In this document: positions 1-6,664 of the stretch, one piece after another
Layout of the letters: each line of letters starts with the position of its first letter
Numbering within the stretch: the first letter of the stretch is position 1
Source of the DNA: Chloroflexi bacterium UBA4736
Lineage (GTDB): Bacteria > Chloroflexota > Dormibacteria > Dormibacterales > Dormibacteraceae
Reading direction: 5' to 3'
Length of the DNA stretch: 13,278 nt
Assembly (NCBI GenBank): GCA_002404015.1
Contig: DHIW01000048.1
Span: forward strand, 40,036-53,313
Notes under the pieces: model-generated
Database searches by the model: none
The model's input: only the letters and a program-made list of their open reading frames with translations
Told to the model about the DNA's origin: nothing
Position numbers and translations under genes: made by a program

Positions 1-667
1 CGCCCGAGTTGCCGGGGTTGATGGGTGCGTCGGTCTGGAGCACGTCCGGCAGGTTCTCGCCAGGCGTGCCGCGCCCGCTGCCGACCCCGGTCAGCGTTCG
101 GTGGACGGCCGAGATCACGCCGACCGTGACCGAGCCCTGGTTGCCGAGGGGGCTGCCGATGGCGACCACCGGTTCGCCCACCACCACCTTGGTGGAGTCG
201 GCGAACGCGGCCACCGGGAGTGTGTCCGTGACCTTCACCACGCCGACGTCCTCCAGCGGGTCGGTGCCCTGCACCTGGGCTACGTAGTGGCGGCCGTCCG
301 GCATCAGCACCTGGACCTTCGTGCCGCCCTCGACGACGTGGTTGTTGGTCAGCAGGTAGCTGATGCCGCCCTGGCTGGAGATGACAAAGCCAGTCCCTTC
401 GGCGGTTCCGGCGCGCGTGTTGACGATGATCATGGCGACCGCCGGGCCGAGGACCTGGGCCACGTGGGCGGCGTCGAAGCCGGTGACGCCGGCGACCGGG
501 GGCGGCGTGCCCGGCTGGACGGGGATGTTGGCGACACCGGGGGTGCCCCTGGTCGTGGTGGGTTTGGTGGAGACGGGGAGCTGGGCCGAGCAGCCCACGA
601 GGGCGAGGATGGCCCCGGCCAGACCGAGCAACACGCGGTTGAGGTGCAAGGTTCCGGTCGCTTTCAC
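1..667 (-). CDS. HtrA/DegP-like trypsin-fold serine protease, lipoprotein (C-terminus beyond window)
   Basis: Partial gene: 222 codons are present and the 3' part lies outside the left edge. The start is GTG at 667, preceded by AAGGTG about 6 nt upstream. Residues 12-26 form a hydrophobic lipoprotein signal ending in the lipobox LVGC, so Cys26 is the probable lipidated residue and the enzyme should be anchored outside the membrane. A Pro/Thr-rich linker (about 30-60) leads to the protease domain. The triad is visible: His110 in TNNHVV, Asp140 in EDVGVVKV and Ser221 in NPGNSG, the last visible residues. Family knowledge: HtrA-type proteases degrade or process misfolded envelope proteins. A C-terminal PDZ domain is usual but cannot be checked here. 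It lies 217 nt downstream of the transglycosylase on the same strand, with its own control region between. The family is well supported; the substrate is unknown. Confidence 0.93.
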   Translation of the reverse strand, partial: MKATGTLHLNRVLLGLAGAILALVGCSAQLPVSTKPTTTRGTPGVANIPVQPGTPPPVAGVTGFDAAHVAQVLGPAVAMIIVNTRAGTAEGTGFVISSQGGISYLLTNNHVVEGGTKVQVLMPDGRHYVAQVQGTDPLEDVGVVKVTDTLPVAAFADSTKVVVGEPVVAIGSPLGNQGSVTVGVISAVHRTLTGVGSGRGTPGENLPDVLQTDAPINPGNSG

Positions 668-683
668 GTCTTCACCTTCATTC

Positions 684-708
684 CCCGGTTGAGAGAGCTG
701 TAACCGGG
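684..708 (-). promoter_or_regulatory. Leader hairpin just upstream of the protease ribosome binding site
   Basis: CCCGGTT (684-690) and AACCGGG (702-708) are perfect 7-bp complements around an 11-nt loop. In the minus-strand mRNA this stem ends a few bases before the AAGGTG ribosome binding site of the protease. It could influence translation initiation. There is no U-tract, so it is not a terminator. Function is inference. Confidence 0.35.
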
Positions 709-735
709 AGATCGGAATCTTTCCTCTCTCCTAGA

Positions 736-767
736 GGGGTCGGGTTGCATGACCCGGCCCCTTTTTT
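736..767 (+). terminator. Intrinsic terminator for plus-strand transcripts
   Basis: The arms GGGGTCGGGT (736-745) and ACCCGGCCCC (752-761) pair over 10 bp with one G-U, around a 6-nt loop, and are followed directly by six T (762-767). This is a textbook intrinsic terminator reading on the plus strand. On the minus strand the hairpin is followed by no T-run. Both flanking genes are on the minus strand, so the terminator has no evident plus-strand gene to serve. Confidence 0.7.
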
Positions 768-775
768 CAATTCTG

Positions 776-804
776 CTGAGAGCGCCTGAGAGCCTGCTGA
801 GAGC
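776..804. repeat. Triple direct repeat CTGAGAGC with 10- and 11-bp phasing
   Basis: CTGAGAGC occurs at 776-783, 786-793 and 797-804, so starts are 10 and 11 bp apart, one helical turn each. Read on the minus strand these are GCTCTCAG boxes upstream of the protease gene. Tandem direct repeats at this pitch are the usual format of OmpR/PhoB-family operators. An OmpR-family regulator is encoded at 5790-6557, but any link is inference. No convincing -10 was found beside them. Confidence 0.4.
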
Positions 805-884
805 ACCGGGACGCCCTGCCGGCACCCCCTGCCGCCGCGCTTTGGCGCGAGCTGGACCCCGCGGGTCCCTTCCTCCGGCTCGGT

Positions 885-1757
885 TTACCCGAACGTGCTC
901 CAGTAGTACAGCCGGCTGAACCAGGTCTGGTCGGAGCGGATCGCCCCGGCGAAGCCCTGGACCGCGGCCACGTAGTCGTAGTCGTTGTTGTAGCGGAAGA
1001 TCGCCCTGTCCATGTTCGCCGGAGCGCCCATCCGGTTGAGGTAGACCGCGGCGGCCTGGATCGAGTCATTGGGGCTCATGACGTCGCCGCCCGCGCCGTA
1101 GTCCTGCCACGTGCCGGGCATGAACTGCATCGGTCCCAGCGCGCCGGCGCTGGAGGGGCCGTTGACGCGGCCGAAATCGCTCTCGATGAAGTTTATGGAG
1201 GCGAGGTAGGTCCAGTCGACGCGGTTGCGGCCGGCCGCCCGGTAGAGGCCGATCAGGGTGTCCACGGGTGCCGAGTCGACGAGGCTGCGGTTGTTCCGCA
1301 ATTTGATCTCGGAGAGGTTGTCGATTCCGGCGGAGCGCCAGAGCGAGCGGAGGGCGCCGATGGCCGCCTCCAGCCCGACCGCGCGATCGGCGGGCAGCCG
1401 GTGCAGCACGCCCGCCTCGACCGCCGGGTCCACCGCCATCCCGTAGATCAGCACCTGCTCGTCGCGCACCGAGGATCGGTATCGGAAGTCGGCGTCCGCG
1501 ATCAGCATCTGGAGGCGGAGCTGGCCGACCACGTCCGAGGGCGCCGGTTGGGCCCGGAGCTGATCGGCGTCCGCTCGAGCGGTGGCCATCGCCACCTGGC
1601 TGTCGATCATCAGGAGGGCAAGGCGGGAGGGCGGGGGTGGGGCGTCCGGGTCGGGCGCCGCCTGCGCGCCTCCGGGAAGGCCGAGAGCGGCCACCGCCAG
1701 GAGCGCCGCGAGGATCGGGCTGCGCACGTCACGAGGTATAGGCGGCCGCACAGACAA
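885..1757 (-). CDS. Secreted lytic murein transglycosylase, SLT/lysozyme-like
   Basis: A 290-aa protein that should cleave the MurNAc-GlcNAc bond of peptidoglycan outside the membrane. Residues 11-33 form a Sec signal peptide ending in AQA. Residues 45-170 are a helical region with no assignable function. The SLT domain starts around 180: the catalytic Glu is Glu192 in NFIESDFGR, followed by SSAGALGPMQFMPGTW (202-217), AAVYLNRMG (236-244) and FRYNNDYDYV (254-263), the canonical SLT order. The annotated start is TTG at 1757. A GTG at 1727 (codon 11) would begin exactly at the signal peptide and is an equally good choice; neither has a good Shine-Dalgarno. Stop is TAA. The start is only 30 nt from an inverted-repeat element, so the original promoter may have been displaced. 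Confidence 0.88.
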   Translation of the reverse strand: MSVRPPIPRDVRSPILAALLAVAALGLPGGAQAAPDPDAPPPPSRLALLMIDSQVAMATARADADQLRAQPAPSDVVGQLRLQMLIADADFRYRSSVRDEQVLIYGMAVDPAVEAGVLHRLPADRAVGLEAAIGALRSLWRSAGIDNLSEIKLRNNRSLVDSAPVDTLIGLYRAAGRNRVDWTYLASINFIESDFGRVNGPSSAGALGPMQFMPGTWQDYGAGGDVMSPNDSIQAAAVYLNRMGAPANMDRAIFRYNNDYDYVAAVQGFAGAIRSDQTWFSRLYYWSTFG

Positions 1758-1787
1758 TGCGACTGCAAAGAGGTTAAATCGCGGCCT

Positions 1788-1869
1788 CTAGCAGGGTGTT
1801 GAAAAAGGTCGGTGAGGGATTCGCCTGGGCGCCGAAGCACCGTCGATTCCTTTTTCAACGGCCTGCTAG
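1788..1869. mobile_element. 82-bp MITE-like element, copy 1 (internally deleted form)
   Basis: The 21-bp terminal inverted repeats at 1788-1808 and 1849-1869 match at 19 of 21 positions. Both begin with CTAGCAGG and contain GTTGAAAAAGG. CTAG at both outer ends may be a duplicated 4-bp target. The element has no gene of its own and is too short for a transposase. It shares both ends with the 185-bp copy at 12210-12394 but lacks 103 internal bp. It lies between the transglycosylase start and the stop codon of the FtsH-like gene, whose TAG (1866-1868) lies inside the right repeat. Family assignment is uncertain; CTAG-type targets and such ends occur in IS5-like groups. Confidence 0.8.
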
Positions 1870-3974
1870 GCCGACTCGACCGCTCGCAGTGGGCGCTCGC
1901 CCTCGGCCGCCGGCACCGTCCTGATCTCGTCGGGGTAGGGGTCGGACTCGTTCGGAAAGCGGAGGCCGACCGAGTCGAGCAGGCCGGCGATCTCGTCGCC
2001 GATCAGCTCGCCCTGGGCGATCAGGGCCTCCGCGGCCAGGTCGATCGCTTCCTTGTTGACGAACATGAGCCGCCAGTCGTCGATGTAGGCCGCGCCCAGG
2101 ATCTGGGCCACCGTGCGCCGGGAGGTGGGATTGCCGAGCACGGGGCCGTTGACCCCGCCCTCCATGAGGCCCCCCGCGACCACGGCGGCGGAGATCAGGT
2201 ACTCCCCGATGTTGGCGGCCTTCCTGGAGTCGACCGGATCGAGATCTTCGGGGCCCATCCCCACCACGCCGACCATGAGGCAGGCCTCGCGGGTGGCCAT
2301 CTGGAGGTCCGAGGACACCCCGCTGGAGTTCTCGCCGTAGAAGACCCGCTCGGCGGCGATGGCGCCCAGCGTATGCCGGATCTCGGCAGCCAGCTGGGAC
2401 CGGAACTTCACGAACTGCTCCTCCTGCTCCACCGTGCGGTGGTGGCCGAGGGCCTCTTTGCGCATCTTGATGGACAGGCGCGCGTGGGCGTGGTCCGGCT
2501 TGTAGAAGCGGGCGGCCACGGCGTGGCCGAGCTCATGGCGGGCGATAGCGATCTTGTCCCGCTCGCTGTACTCCACGGGCTCCGCCAGGCCGGCCTCGAT
2601 GTTGCCCATCGACTCCCGCATATCAGTCCAGTTGAACCGTTCCCGGCCATCCTCGAAGGCGTACATGAGGGCCAGCGACAGGGCCTGCTCGATCATGGCC
2701 GGCGAGTAGCCCTCGGTGACCCGGGCGAACTCGTCGCGCCGAGCCGGGGTGTCCAGGTCGGGGTCGTGGGACTTCTTGCCGAAGTAGAGGTCCGCGATGT
2801 CCTTGCGCGCCTCTCGGGTGGGCATCCGAAATGTGATCGTGCGGCCGAACCGGCCCGGCCGGGTGACCGCCTCGTCCAGGACCTGGGGACGGTTGGTGGC
2901 CCCCATGAAGAAGAGGTTGTAGCGGGGGGGCGAGAGCGGCGGCACCCGGAAGCTCATTCGGGTGCCGTTGAAGCGGATCTCGCGCGGCACGAAGAGGCCG
3001 TCCAGGCTGACGTTGATCATCCGGCGGAACAGCTTCTTGAAGAAGCCGGGGTTGTCGACGCCGTCCATCTGGACCAGCAGCATGTTCAGACCGAGCTGGC
3101 CGCCGCCCATCATGCCGCCCATGCCGCCCATCCCGCCCATGCCGCCCATCCCGCCCCGCCGGCTGCCGAGGGCGTCGAACTCGTCGATGAAGATCGCGCA
3201 GCCGCCCCAGCGCTTGGCCTTCTTCTTGGCGGCCCGGACCATCATGAAGACCGCCACGAGGTCCATTCCGATGAACATCCCCGAGAAGGCCGAGCCCGAC
3301 GTGATGATGATCGGCATATGCAGGCTGGAGGCAATGCCCTTGGCCAGCATCGTCTTGCCGGTGCCGGGGGGACCCACCATCAGGACGCCGCGCTCGCGCT
3401 TGCCGCCCGCCTTCACGTAGTTGCGGCCTCGCTCGATCAGCTTAAGGATCCGCACCATCTCGTTGATGGCCGACTTCTGGCCGCGGACGTCCTCGATCTT
3501 GACGTCGTAGTTGGCGTCGCCCGGCTCCAGCGTCTCCCGGCCCATCCGCCCGAACAGCAGGAAGGGGCCGAAAAAGATCATGAACTGGGCCAGCATGAGG
3601 AACAGGAACAGGGCGATCTGCTGGGCCGCCGTCAGCAGGAGCTGGGGCAGCACCACGAGCGCCTCGGCGGGGCCCAGCCCGAGCAGGAAGTAGGTGCCTG
3701 TGAAGTAGATGGCCAGCAGGATGGTGATCCCGAACACGCGGCGCCAGAAGATGTAGCGGTTGGTCTCGATGGTGCGGGTGTCGATGTCGTCCTCTTCGCG
3801 CATCCGCTCGCTGAGGATCAGACGGCGCCGGATGAGGCTGAAGAGCCCGCGCACCGACACGAATCCGGCGAGGCCCCACAGGAGCGAGCCGATGACGCCG
3901 ATCTGGAGCACCAGGCTGGCGAAGGCGGCCGCCGAAAGCCCGCAGACGACGGCGAAAATCCAGAAGATCAGCAT
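1866..3974 (-). CDS. Membrane AAA+ ATPase with M41 metalloprotease domain, divergent FtsH-like
   Basis: A 702-aa protein, probably an ATP-driven membrane protease. Hydrophobic segments at about 5-41, 79-101 and 105-142 suggest three to five membrane passes with almost no periplasmic domain, unlike the two-pass FtsH layout. AAA module: Walker A GPPGTGKT (201-208), pore loop MFIGM (233-237), Walker B IFIDEFD (261-267), and a second region of homology, ATNRPQVLDEAVTRPGRFGR (359-378). The M41 zinc site is intact: HELGH (480-484), with Asp556 in SSDLQ as probable third ligand. Two oddities are a Gly-Met run (274-292) and an extra stretch of about 45 residues (309-353) before the second region of homology. 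The start is ATG with a weak ribosome site. The stop lies within the element at 1788-1869. It follows the DUF5317 gene by 42 nt and may share its transcript. Confidence 0.9.
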   Translation of the reverse strand: MLIFWIFAVVCGLSAAAFASLVLQIGVIGSLLWGLAGFVSVRGLFSLIRRRLILSERMREEDDIDTRTIETNRYIFWRRVFGITILLAIYFTGTYFLLGLGPAEALVVLPQLLLTAAQQIALFLFLMLAQFMIFFGPFLLFGRMGRETLEPGDANYDVKIEDVRGQKSAINEMVRILKLIERGRNYVKAGGKRERGVLMVGPPGTGKTMLAKGIASSLHMPIIITSGSAFSGMFIGMDLVAVFMMVRAAKKKAKRWGGCAIFIDEFDALGSRRGGMGGMGGMGGMGGMMGGGQLGLNMLLVQMDGVDNPGFFKKLFRRMINVSLDGLFVPREIRFNGTRMSFRVPPLSPPRYNLFFMGATNRPQVLDEAVTRPGRFGRTITFRMPTREARKDIADLYFGKKSHDPDLDTPARRDEFARVTEGYSPAMIEQALSLALMYAFEDGRERFNWTDMRESMGNIEAGLAEPVEYSERDKIAIARHELGHAVAARFYKPDHAHARLSIKMRKEALGHHRTVEQEEQFVKFRSQLAAEIRHTLGAIAAERVFYGENSSGVSSDLQMATREACLMVGVVGMGPEDLDPVDSRKAANIGEYLISAAVVAGGLMEGGVNGPVLGNPTSRRTVAQILGAAYIDDWRLMFVNKEAIDLAAEALIAQGELIGDEIAGLLDSVGLRFPNESDPYPDEIRTVPAAEGERPLRAVESA
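3103..3157 (-). repeat. 9-bp tandem repeat encoding Gly-Gly-Met
   Basis: On the plus strand the 9-mer GCCGCCCAT (with a CCCGCCCAT variant) recurs head to tail. It encodes consecutive Gly-Gly-Met units in the FtsH-like protein (residues about 274-292). Alternating GGC/GGG codons make the DNA repeat imperfect. Such an array can gain or lose units by slippage without a frameshift, since the unit is 9 bp. Confidence 0.75.
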
Positions 3975-3986
3975 CGGGTCGAGGCC

Positions 3987-3992
3987 ACTATA
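3987..3992 (-). promoter_or_regulatory. Possible -10 box for the FtsH-like gene
   Basis: TATAGT on the minus strand lies 12 nt before the ATG of the FtsH-like gene, in the 42-nt gap after the DUF5317 stop. It matches the TATAAT consensus at five of six positions. No convincing -35 stands 16-18 bp upstream, and the leader would be only a few nucleotides. It could give the protease its own transcript inside the operon. Confidence 0.25.
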
Positions 3993-4016
3993 CGCTCGCG
4001 GTCAGGGGCGCCCGGT

Positions 4017-4586
4017 TCAGGAAAGGGGGGCGCCCGGCCGAGCGTTTTGGACCGGCCCGGAGCGTGTGGCCAGGAACATCACGATCACGATTCCCAGATA
4101 GGACAGCAGGTCACCCGGGCTGTAGGCCTCGGGGAAGACCTTGCCCAGGCCACCCGGGAGGCCGATCCAGTCGCCCAGCCAGTTGAGGTGCGTGTCCGGG
4201 CCGGCCAGCACGTACTGCCCGATCTGGTGCTGTTTGGTCAGGTCGAAGACGCCCCGATGGGCGAGCCGCTCGGCGACCGGCATGTGGCCCAGGTTGGCCA
4301 GCACAACCAACAGGTTCAGCGCCATGCCGGCCGAGACGACCAGGACGCCGCGCAGCACCTGGCGGTGCCAGGCGGTCCAGGCAATCAGGACGACCAGGGA
4401 GGCGGCGAACAGCCAGGGGCCCAGCGCCGACCTGGCGAGCGGGCTGAACACCCCGGCCTCCTTGATGACGAGGGCCAGGACGACGATCCACGGCCAGCGC
4501 AGCCGGAGCTGGGCCAGGCGGCTGAAGCTGCCGCCAGTGGCGAGGCCCGCCAGGAGTCCCAGTAGGCCACCGAGCAGGATGAACAA
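4017..4586 (-). CDS. DUF5317 family integral membrane protein
   Basis: A 189-aa polytopic membrane protein. The family motifs I recognise are an N-terminal hydrophobic hairpin rich in Leu/Gly (1-20), RLRWPW (28-33), ANLGHMP (96-102), and the C-terminal block LNWLGDWIGLP (133-143) followed by YSPGDLLSYLGI (154-165). Hydrophobic segments lie near 2-18, 33-45, 57-70, 79-98 and 158-176. The family has no assigned biochemical function, and nothing here supplies one. The only plausible start is TTG at 4586, since the same frame is closed by the TAG of the preceding M20D gene 9 nt upstream. It therefore probably depends on translation re-initiation after that gene. It sits between a peptidase gene and a membrane protease gene on the same strand. 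Confidence 0.82.
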   Translation of the reverse strand: MFILLGGLLGLLAGLATGGSFSRLAQLRLRWPWIVVLALVIKEAGVFSPLARSALGPWLFAASLVVLIAWTAWHRQVLRGVLVVSAGMALNLLVVLANLGHMPVAERLAHRGVFDLTKQHQIGQYVLAGPDTHLNWLGDWIGLPGGLGKVFPEAYSPGDLLSYLGIVIVMFLATRSGPVQNARPGAPLS

Positions 4587-4595
4587 CGGCTGGAG

Positions 4596-5786
4596 CTAGC
4601 CCGGGCTGGTCCGGGCCAGTCTCGCGGCCGAGGCGGTGAGCACGCGCACACCGACCTGGAAGGCGTCCTCGTCGATCCGGAAGCCCGGTGAATGGTGCGC
4701 GGGCGGCGTTTCCGCGTCAGGCGGCCGCGCGCCCAGCATGAAGTAGCAGCCCGGCACGTGGGCCAGGAACTCGGCCATGTCATCGCTGGTCACCATCGGC
4801 CGGCCCAACCGGCTGGCCCGATCTCCCACCAGCTCGCGGGCTGTCTCGTCGACCACCCGGGTCACGTCCGGGTCGTTCTGGATGGGGATGGTCCCGTGGG
4901 AGATCTCGAACCTGGTCTGCAGCGAGAACTCGGTCTCCGTCTCCAGCAGCAGCCCGCGCAGCCGGTCGAGCGCCTCCTCGCGCATGTCCCGGGTGAACGT
5001 CCGGAGGCTGCCCCGCAGCCGCACGCTGGGCGGCACCACGTTCCAGGTGCCGCCGTCGGCGGTCACGCCGCCGACCAGGCAGTTGCAGGGCGTGCCCTCG
5101 TGCTCGAGCCCCTCGACCACCGTGTGCAGGCGCTCGACCAGGAAAGCCTGGGCCGCTATGACGTTGCCGGCGCGGGCCATCATGTAGGTGGCGCCGCCCG
5201 GCCCGCTGAGCGCGATGTTGAAGGCGTCCGAGCCACCCCAGAGCACACCCGGGCGGGTCACGACCGTACCGCTGTCGAACGTGGACCAGACGTGCAGCCC
5301 CACCGCCGTGTCGGGCTGGACGCGGTCGAAGAAACCCTTCTCGATCATCGCCTTGGCGCCCTGGACAATCTCCTCAGCGGGCTGGAAGACGAAGACGTAG
5401 CGCCCGGTCAGCGACTCTGCCTGCTCGCTGAGAGTGCGGGCCACGCCCAGCAGGATGGCGGTGTGCGCGTCGTGGCCGCAGGCGTGCATCCGGCCGTCGC
5501 TGTCCGAGCTGAAAGCCACGCCCGAGTCCTCGAGGATGGGCAAGGCGTCGATGTCGGCCCGCACCATCACGGTGCGGCCCGGGCGGCCGCTGTCGAGCAG
5601 GCCCAACGCACCGGTCTCGGTCGGGCACTCGAGCAGCTGGACGCCCAGCTCGCCGAGCCGCTTCCGGATGAAGTCGGAGGTGGAGCGCTCCTCGAAACCG
5701 ACCTCGGGGTGGCGGTGCAGGTGGCGCCGGTTGTCCACCACCTCGTCGAGGATGTCCGGGCCGGGCGCGGGGCGGCTCTCAGCCAC
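4596..5786 (-). CDS. M20D-type metal-dependent amidohydrolase (amidohydrolase/carboxypeptidase family)
   Basis: A 396-aa cytoplasmic enzyme of the hippurate / IAA-amino-acid hydrolase group, which cleaves an amide bond to release an amino acid or related product. Metal-site residues are all visible: Cys103 and His105 in HACGHDAHTA, Glu138-Glu139 in FQPAEE, His165 in GLHVW, and His364/365 in HHSPGF. RADIDALP (76-83) and NVVP (249-252) are also typical. Odd point: the dimerisation-domain motif, normally GKGGHAA.PH, reads GPGGATYMMARAG (195-207). Both histidines are lost, including the one expected to reach the partner active site. Start is GTG, 3 nt after the TGA of the response regulator gene, so the two are surely co-transcribed. 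Substrate cannot be predicted. Confidence 0.9.
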   Translation of the reverse strand: MAESRPAPGPDILDEVVDNRRHLHRHPEVGFEERSTSDFIRKRLGELGVQLLECPTETGALGLLDSGRPGRTVMVRADIDALPILEDSGVAFSSDSDGRMHACGHDAHTAILLGVARTLSEQAESLTGRYVFVFQPAEEIVQGAKAMIEKGFFDRVQPDTAVGLHVWSTFDSGTVVTRPGVLWGGSDAFNIALSGPGGATYMMARAGNVIAAQAFLVERLHTVVEGLEHEGTPCNCLVGGVTADGGTWNVVPPSVRLRGSLRTFTRDMREEALDRLRGLLLETETEFSLQTRFEISHGTIPIQNDPDVTRVVDETARELVGDRASRLGRPMVTSDDMAEFLAHVPGCYFMLGARPPDAETPPAHHSPGFRIDEDAFQVGVRVLTASAARLARTSPG

Positions 5787-5789
5787 GGG

Positions 5790-6557
5790 TCAGACGATGG
5801 GACCGAGCGAGTACCCGCGCGCTGTCGAGTGGAGGAACTTGCCGCCCAGGTCGGGCTCCAGCTCGTCGAGCTTGCGGCGGAGCGTGAGCAGGGCGCTGTG
5901 GACGGTGGAGCGGGCAGCGTTGGGCCGGAAGAGGCCGGCATCGATCAGGTCGCCGGCGGTCGCCGACTTGGAGCCCTGGGCGAGGTGCACGACAAGCGCC
6001 GTCTGCTGCGAGGTGAGCCTGATCTCCTTGCCTTCCAACGCCATCGTCCGGTGGGTGGGGTCGAAGTCGAGCCTCCCGAACTTGTAGTTGCCGGAGCGGC
6101 CGGTGCCCCGCTCGATCAAGCGCGCCGCGAGATCGGAGTAGATGTGGGCCATGGGCACGTTGCCCTTCACGAAGTAGCTGGAGGCTCCCATCTCGTAGGC
6201 GCGCCGGATGGCGGCCGAGCTGACCTGGGCCGCCGAGAGCACGATGACGGGCAGGCCGGGATGGTTCTGCCGGATCCAGCGCAGCAGGTCGAAGCCGGAC
6301 TCCTCGCCCTCATCGAGGACCAGGTCCAGAAGGACGCCCGCCACGCGCTCGCGCGAGAGCAGCTCCTGGGCCTCGGGCGCCGAGCCGGCGACCTTGGGCT
6401 GGTAGCCCAGGTCGTTGAGGTCGAGCCGGAGCTGCACCTGCATCGGAGTCTCGTCCTCGACTATCAGGACGCTGGAACCCAGGACCTCAGGGGGCCGGTA
6501 TACCTCGAGGCCGGGAGGCAGCGGAGGCGGTGTGCCCCGGCCCCGGTTACGCAGCAT
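5790..6557 (-). CDS. OmpR/PhoB-type response regulator (receiver + winged helix)
   Basis: A 255-aa DNA-binding response regulator. After a Pro-rich N-terminal tail (1-25) comes a receiver domain: VLIVEDE with acidic Glu34/Asp35, phospho-acceptor Asp78 in GVLLDLVLD, Ser108 in VLSAA and Lys131 in YFVKG. A C-terminal Trans_reg_C winged helix occupies about 158-252, with FGRLDFD, a recognition region around RSTVHSALLTLRRKL and the terminal wing HSTARGYSLG. The start is ATG at 6557, with a weak purine-rich site upstream. It heads the operon with the M20D peptidase and DUF5317 genes. The control region at 6640-6720 lies between it and the divergent 58-codon gene. OmpR-type proteins bind phased direct repeats of the kind seen at 6665-6692, so autoregulation and control of the small gene are plausible inference. 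Confidence 0.93.
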   Translation of the reverse strand: MLRNRGRGTPPPLPPGLEVYRPPEVLGSSVLIVEDETPMQVQLRLDLNDLGYQPKVAGSAPEAQELLSRERVAGVLLDLVLDEGEESGFDLLRWIRQNHPGLPVIVLSAAQVSSAAIRRAYEMGASSYFVKGNVPMAHIYSDLAARLIERGTGRSGNYKFGRLDFDPTHRTMALEGKEIRLTSQQTALVVHLAQGSKSATAGDLIDAGLFRPNAARSTVHSALLTLRRKLDELEPDLGGKFLHSTARGYSLGPIV

Positions 6558-6645
6558 CGAGGCTCTCGCTTCGGTTTTCTGGCATATCTTCGATTTTCAA
6601 AGGATGGCTGTCATGGCCTCTGGATGCAAGCGCTTCGTGTTAAAC

Positions 6646-6660
6646 CTTGGTAATACCAAG
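6646..6660. promoter_or_regulatory. 15-nt perfect palindrome, probable operator
   Basis: CTTGGTAATACCAAG is a perfect inverted repeat with 7-bp arms around a single central A. It stands in the AT-richer gap between the divergent response regulator (start at 6557) and the 58-codon gene, directly beside the direct repeats at 6665-6692. Too short and tight for a useful RNA hairpin, it looks like a binding site for a dimeric regulator. The identity of the binder is unknown. Confidence 0.5.
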
Positions 6661-6664
6661 CGAA

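Noticed and set aside
668..884. Possible c-di-AMP (ydaO-type) riboswitch before the protease, suggested by GACAGCT-like and AACCGGGG pieces
   Set aside because: Only isolated fragments resemble the consensus; the conserved core and stems could not be laid out.
1812..4565. Long open plus-strand frame of 917 codons
   Set aside because: It lies opposite the FtsH-like and DUF5317 genes, which have clear motifs. Its translation is His/Gly/Asp/Gln-rich low-complexity sequence typical of antisense frames in high-GC DNA.
6560..6640. Minus-strand sigma-70 promoter for the OmpR-type regulator, ATGACA with GATATG
   Set aside because: Spacing is 20 bp and the -10 match is three of six, so I could not support a specific promoter.
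4692..6653. Open plus-strand frame of 653 codons
   Set aside because: It is a shadow of the M20D and response regulator genes, both of which are supported by catalytic residues.
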